From NCBI GenBank assembly GCA_005884985.1, contig VAYK01000185.1, positions 1 to 8,770 of the forward strand: DNA of 8,770 nt, in the 5' to 3' direction. A program made the translations under genes and the position numbers. The notes beneath the pieces are model-generated. The model did not search any database, was not told where the DNA came from, and saw only the letters and a program-made list of their open reading frames with translations. This DNA comes from Actinomycetota bacterium (GTDB lineage Bacteria > Actinomycetota > Thermoleophilia > Solirubrobacterales > 70-9). This document shows, in pieces, positions 7,694 through 8,770 of this stretch (position 1 is the stretch's first letter; each line of letters starts with the position of its first letter).

Positions 7694-7700
7694 CCTCCTC
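7694..7700 (-). promoter_or_regulatory. Strong ribosome binding site of the TonB-dependent receptor
   Basis: The coding strand reads GAGGAGG, five bases (CCTCC), then ATG. It is the strongest ribosome binding site in the window and supports the start at 7688. The GGAGGCCTCC palindrome (7689-7698) it sits in could partly sequester it in mRNA. Confidence 0.6.
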
Positions 7701-7711
7701 GCTCGAAGTCC

Positions 7712-7740
7712 TAAGTACGGCGCGGACCCGGGTTTGTCAA
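7712..7740 (-). promoter_or_regulatory. Possible sigma-70-type promoter of the receptor gene
   Basis: A perfect TTGACA (7735-7740) begins directly after the oxidase TAG stop. A 17-base spacer leads to TACTTA (7712-7717), a poor -10 box that keeps only the first TA of TATAAT. A start of transcription near 7705 would leave a leader of about 17 bases before the receptor ATG. If real, the receptor can be transcribed apart from the oxidase. The -35 hexamer and spacing are good, the -10 is weak. Confidence 0.35.
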
Positions 7741-8770
7741 CTAGTGCACCTCGCGATGCTGCACCTCGCCCTTGGTGGCCAGGCTGAAGCGCGGCTCCGG
7801 TTTCGCGAGCCGTCCGCTCAGGAGGTCCGCGGCGTACTGGCCCACCGCGGGCCCATGCTTGAAGCCATGGCCGGATCCGCCGCCGACCAGGAGCACGTTC
7901 GCCCACCGCGGATGGCGGTCGATCAGGAAGTCACCGTTCGAGCTGTTCTCGTATTGGCACACGCGCGATTCCACCATCGGACGTGAGGCCAGCGCGGGGA
8001 ACCGGCGCCTCAGGTACGCGCGGACGTCGTCGAGCGCGGCCGCGGTCGGCCGGCGGTCGCCCTCGTCGGGGTCGAACGGGACGCCGTGCGCGTCGTGGGC
8101 GATCTTGAAGCCGCGGCTCTCGAGGTCGGGAAAGCCGTAGTAGATGTCGCCTTCGTTGAAGTCGGCCCAGCCCGGCAGGTGGGAGGAGCCGAATCGGTCG
8201 TCGCCGCTCTCCGGAGCGAAGAAGAACACCTCCTGGCGCGTCGGGAAGATGCGGTTGCCGACGAGCGACGGGAAGACCTTCGGCAACCAGGGACCGCAGG
8301 CGAATACGAAGTGCTCGGCGCACCAGGTGTCGCCGGCGGTGGTGCGTACCCCTTCGAGGGCGGGGCCGTCGCCGGGAGGCCGCACGGCCGCGAGCCGGTA
8401 CTCCGCGCCCGCGGCCACCAGCTCCTTCACGAGGGTCTGGATGGCGCGCCGGGCCATGAGGGCGCCCAGGTCCGGCTCGAACAGTCCCAGCTCGACGCCC
8501 TCCCATACGACCTGCGGGTACCGCCTTTGCAGCTCCGGGCGGTCGAGCAGGTCGAGGCGGAGCCGCAGGCGGCGATGGGCCTCGATGCTCTGATCGACGA
8601 AGGGCTCGCGCTTGCCGAAGAACATGAGCACCCCGATGGGGTGGAGGATGGGCAGGCCGGAGCGCGAAGAGAGCGAGCGCCAGCTCTCGAGCGAGTCCCA
8701 CGCCATGCGCGTGTAGACATCGTCGGCGCCGTAGATGGTGCGCGTCAGCCGCGATTCGCCGCCGGAGGAG
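7741..8770 (-). CDS. FAD-dependent amine/amino-acid oxidase, monomeric sarcosine oxidase / N-methyltryptophan oxidase (SolA) family, 5' end outside window
   Basis: Flavoenzyme of the DAO family, expected in the cytoplasm to oxidise a secondary amine or N-methyl amino acid using O2. I extended the frame to the window edge: before the internal Met at 8706 it continues SSGGESRLTRTIYGADDVYT, which matches the HGDTRIIRHAYGEG region of monomeric sarcosine oxidase (MSOX). About 40 residues with the FAD-binding GxGxxG motif therefore lie beyond base 8770, and 8706 is not the start. Compared from memory with MSOX, the visible part keeps Arg49 and Arg52, Tyr254 (IYYGFPD), Lys265 (FKIAH; codon 8104-8106, the oxygen-activating Lys), Cys315 (VCQYE; codon 7957-7959, the covalent flavin site) and Lys348 (SGHGFKHG). 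His269 of MSOX appears replaced by Asp (KIAHDAHG), and the His before Gly-Asp-Thr-Arg is Gly. Substrate may therefore differ from sarcosine. The gene ends 52 bases before the receptor. Family is firm; substrate unknown. Confidence 0.88.
   Translation of the reverse strand, partial: SSGGESRLTRTIYGADDVYTRMAWDSLESWRSLSSRSGLPILHPIGVLMFFGKREPFVDQSIEAHRRLRLRLDLLDRPELQRRYPQVVWEGVELGLFEPDLGALMARRAIQTLVKELVAAGAEYRLAAVRPPGDGPALEGVRTTAGDTWCAEHFVFACGPWLPKVFPSLVGNRIFPTRQEVFFFAPESGDDRFGSSHLPGWADFNEGDIYYGFPDLESRGFKIAHDAHGVPFDPDEGDRRPTAAALDDVRAYLRRRFPALASRPMVESRVCQYENSSNGDFLIDRHPRWANVLLVGGGSGHGFKHGPAVGQYAADLLSGRLAKPEPRFSLATKGEVQHREVH

Noticed and set aside
4209..7787. A plus-strand open frame of nearly 1200 codons antisense to the receptor and part of the fusion protein
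   Set aside because: Same reasoning: it crosses two real genes and a gap and has Gly/Val/His/Arg-rich composition with no domain, signal peptide or start context that stands out.
7741..8706. Oxidase gene starting at the ATG at 8706
   Set aside because: The same frame stays open to the window edge and encodes conserved sarcosine-oxidase family sequence upstream of this Met, so it is an internal methionine of a gene cut by the window.

Overview
The window is a GC-rich, gene-dense bacterial segment with five protein genes, all on the minus strand. In order of transcription (right to left) they are: a sarcosine-oxidase-like FAD enzyme (5' end beyond base 8770), a TonB-dependent outer-membrane receptor, and a tripartite RND efflux operon. 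The operon consists of a lipoprotein membrane-fusion protein, an inner-membrane RND permease and a TolC-type outer-membrane channel whose 3' end lies beyond base 1. The receptor has a signal peptide followed by a carboxypeptidase-like regulatory domain. That layout, with the high GC, suggests a Gram-negative soil-type bacterium, perhaps Acidobacteriota; this assignment is an inference from style only.

Layout. Bases 7741-8770 hold the oxidase. A 52-base gap (7689-7740) follows, with a perfect TTGACA hexamer and a strong ribosome binding site for the receptor. Bases 5055-7688 hold the receptor. A 156-base gap (4899-5054) is the largest non-coding stretch and the likely control region of the efflux operon; it contains small inverted and direct repeats but no clear promoter or terminator. 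The efflux genes are tightly packed: 2 bases separate the fusion protein from the permease, which starts with TTG, and the permease overlaps the channel gene by 8 bases.

How the genes work together. The three efflux genes should encode one envelope-spanning, proton-driven export machine. The receptor should import a scarce ligand through the outer membrane using TonB energy. The oxidase would oxidatively demethylate or deaminate a small amine or amino acid. The two halves share a strand but may be separate transcription units.

The most unusual observation is in the permease. The proton-relay residues are intact and the frame is open, but the segment that should carry transmembrane helix 8 is missing (junction near base 1167). 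That leaves 11 predicted helices instead of 12. No RNA genes, CRISPR arrays, insertion sequences or obvious new multi-gene system were found.
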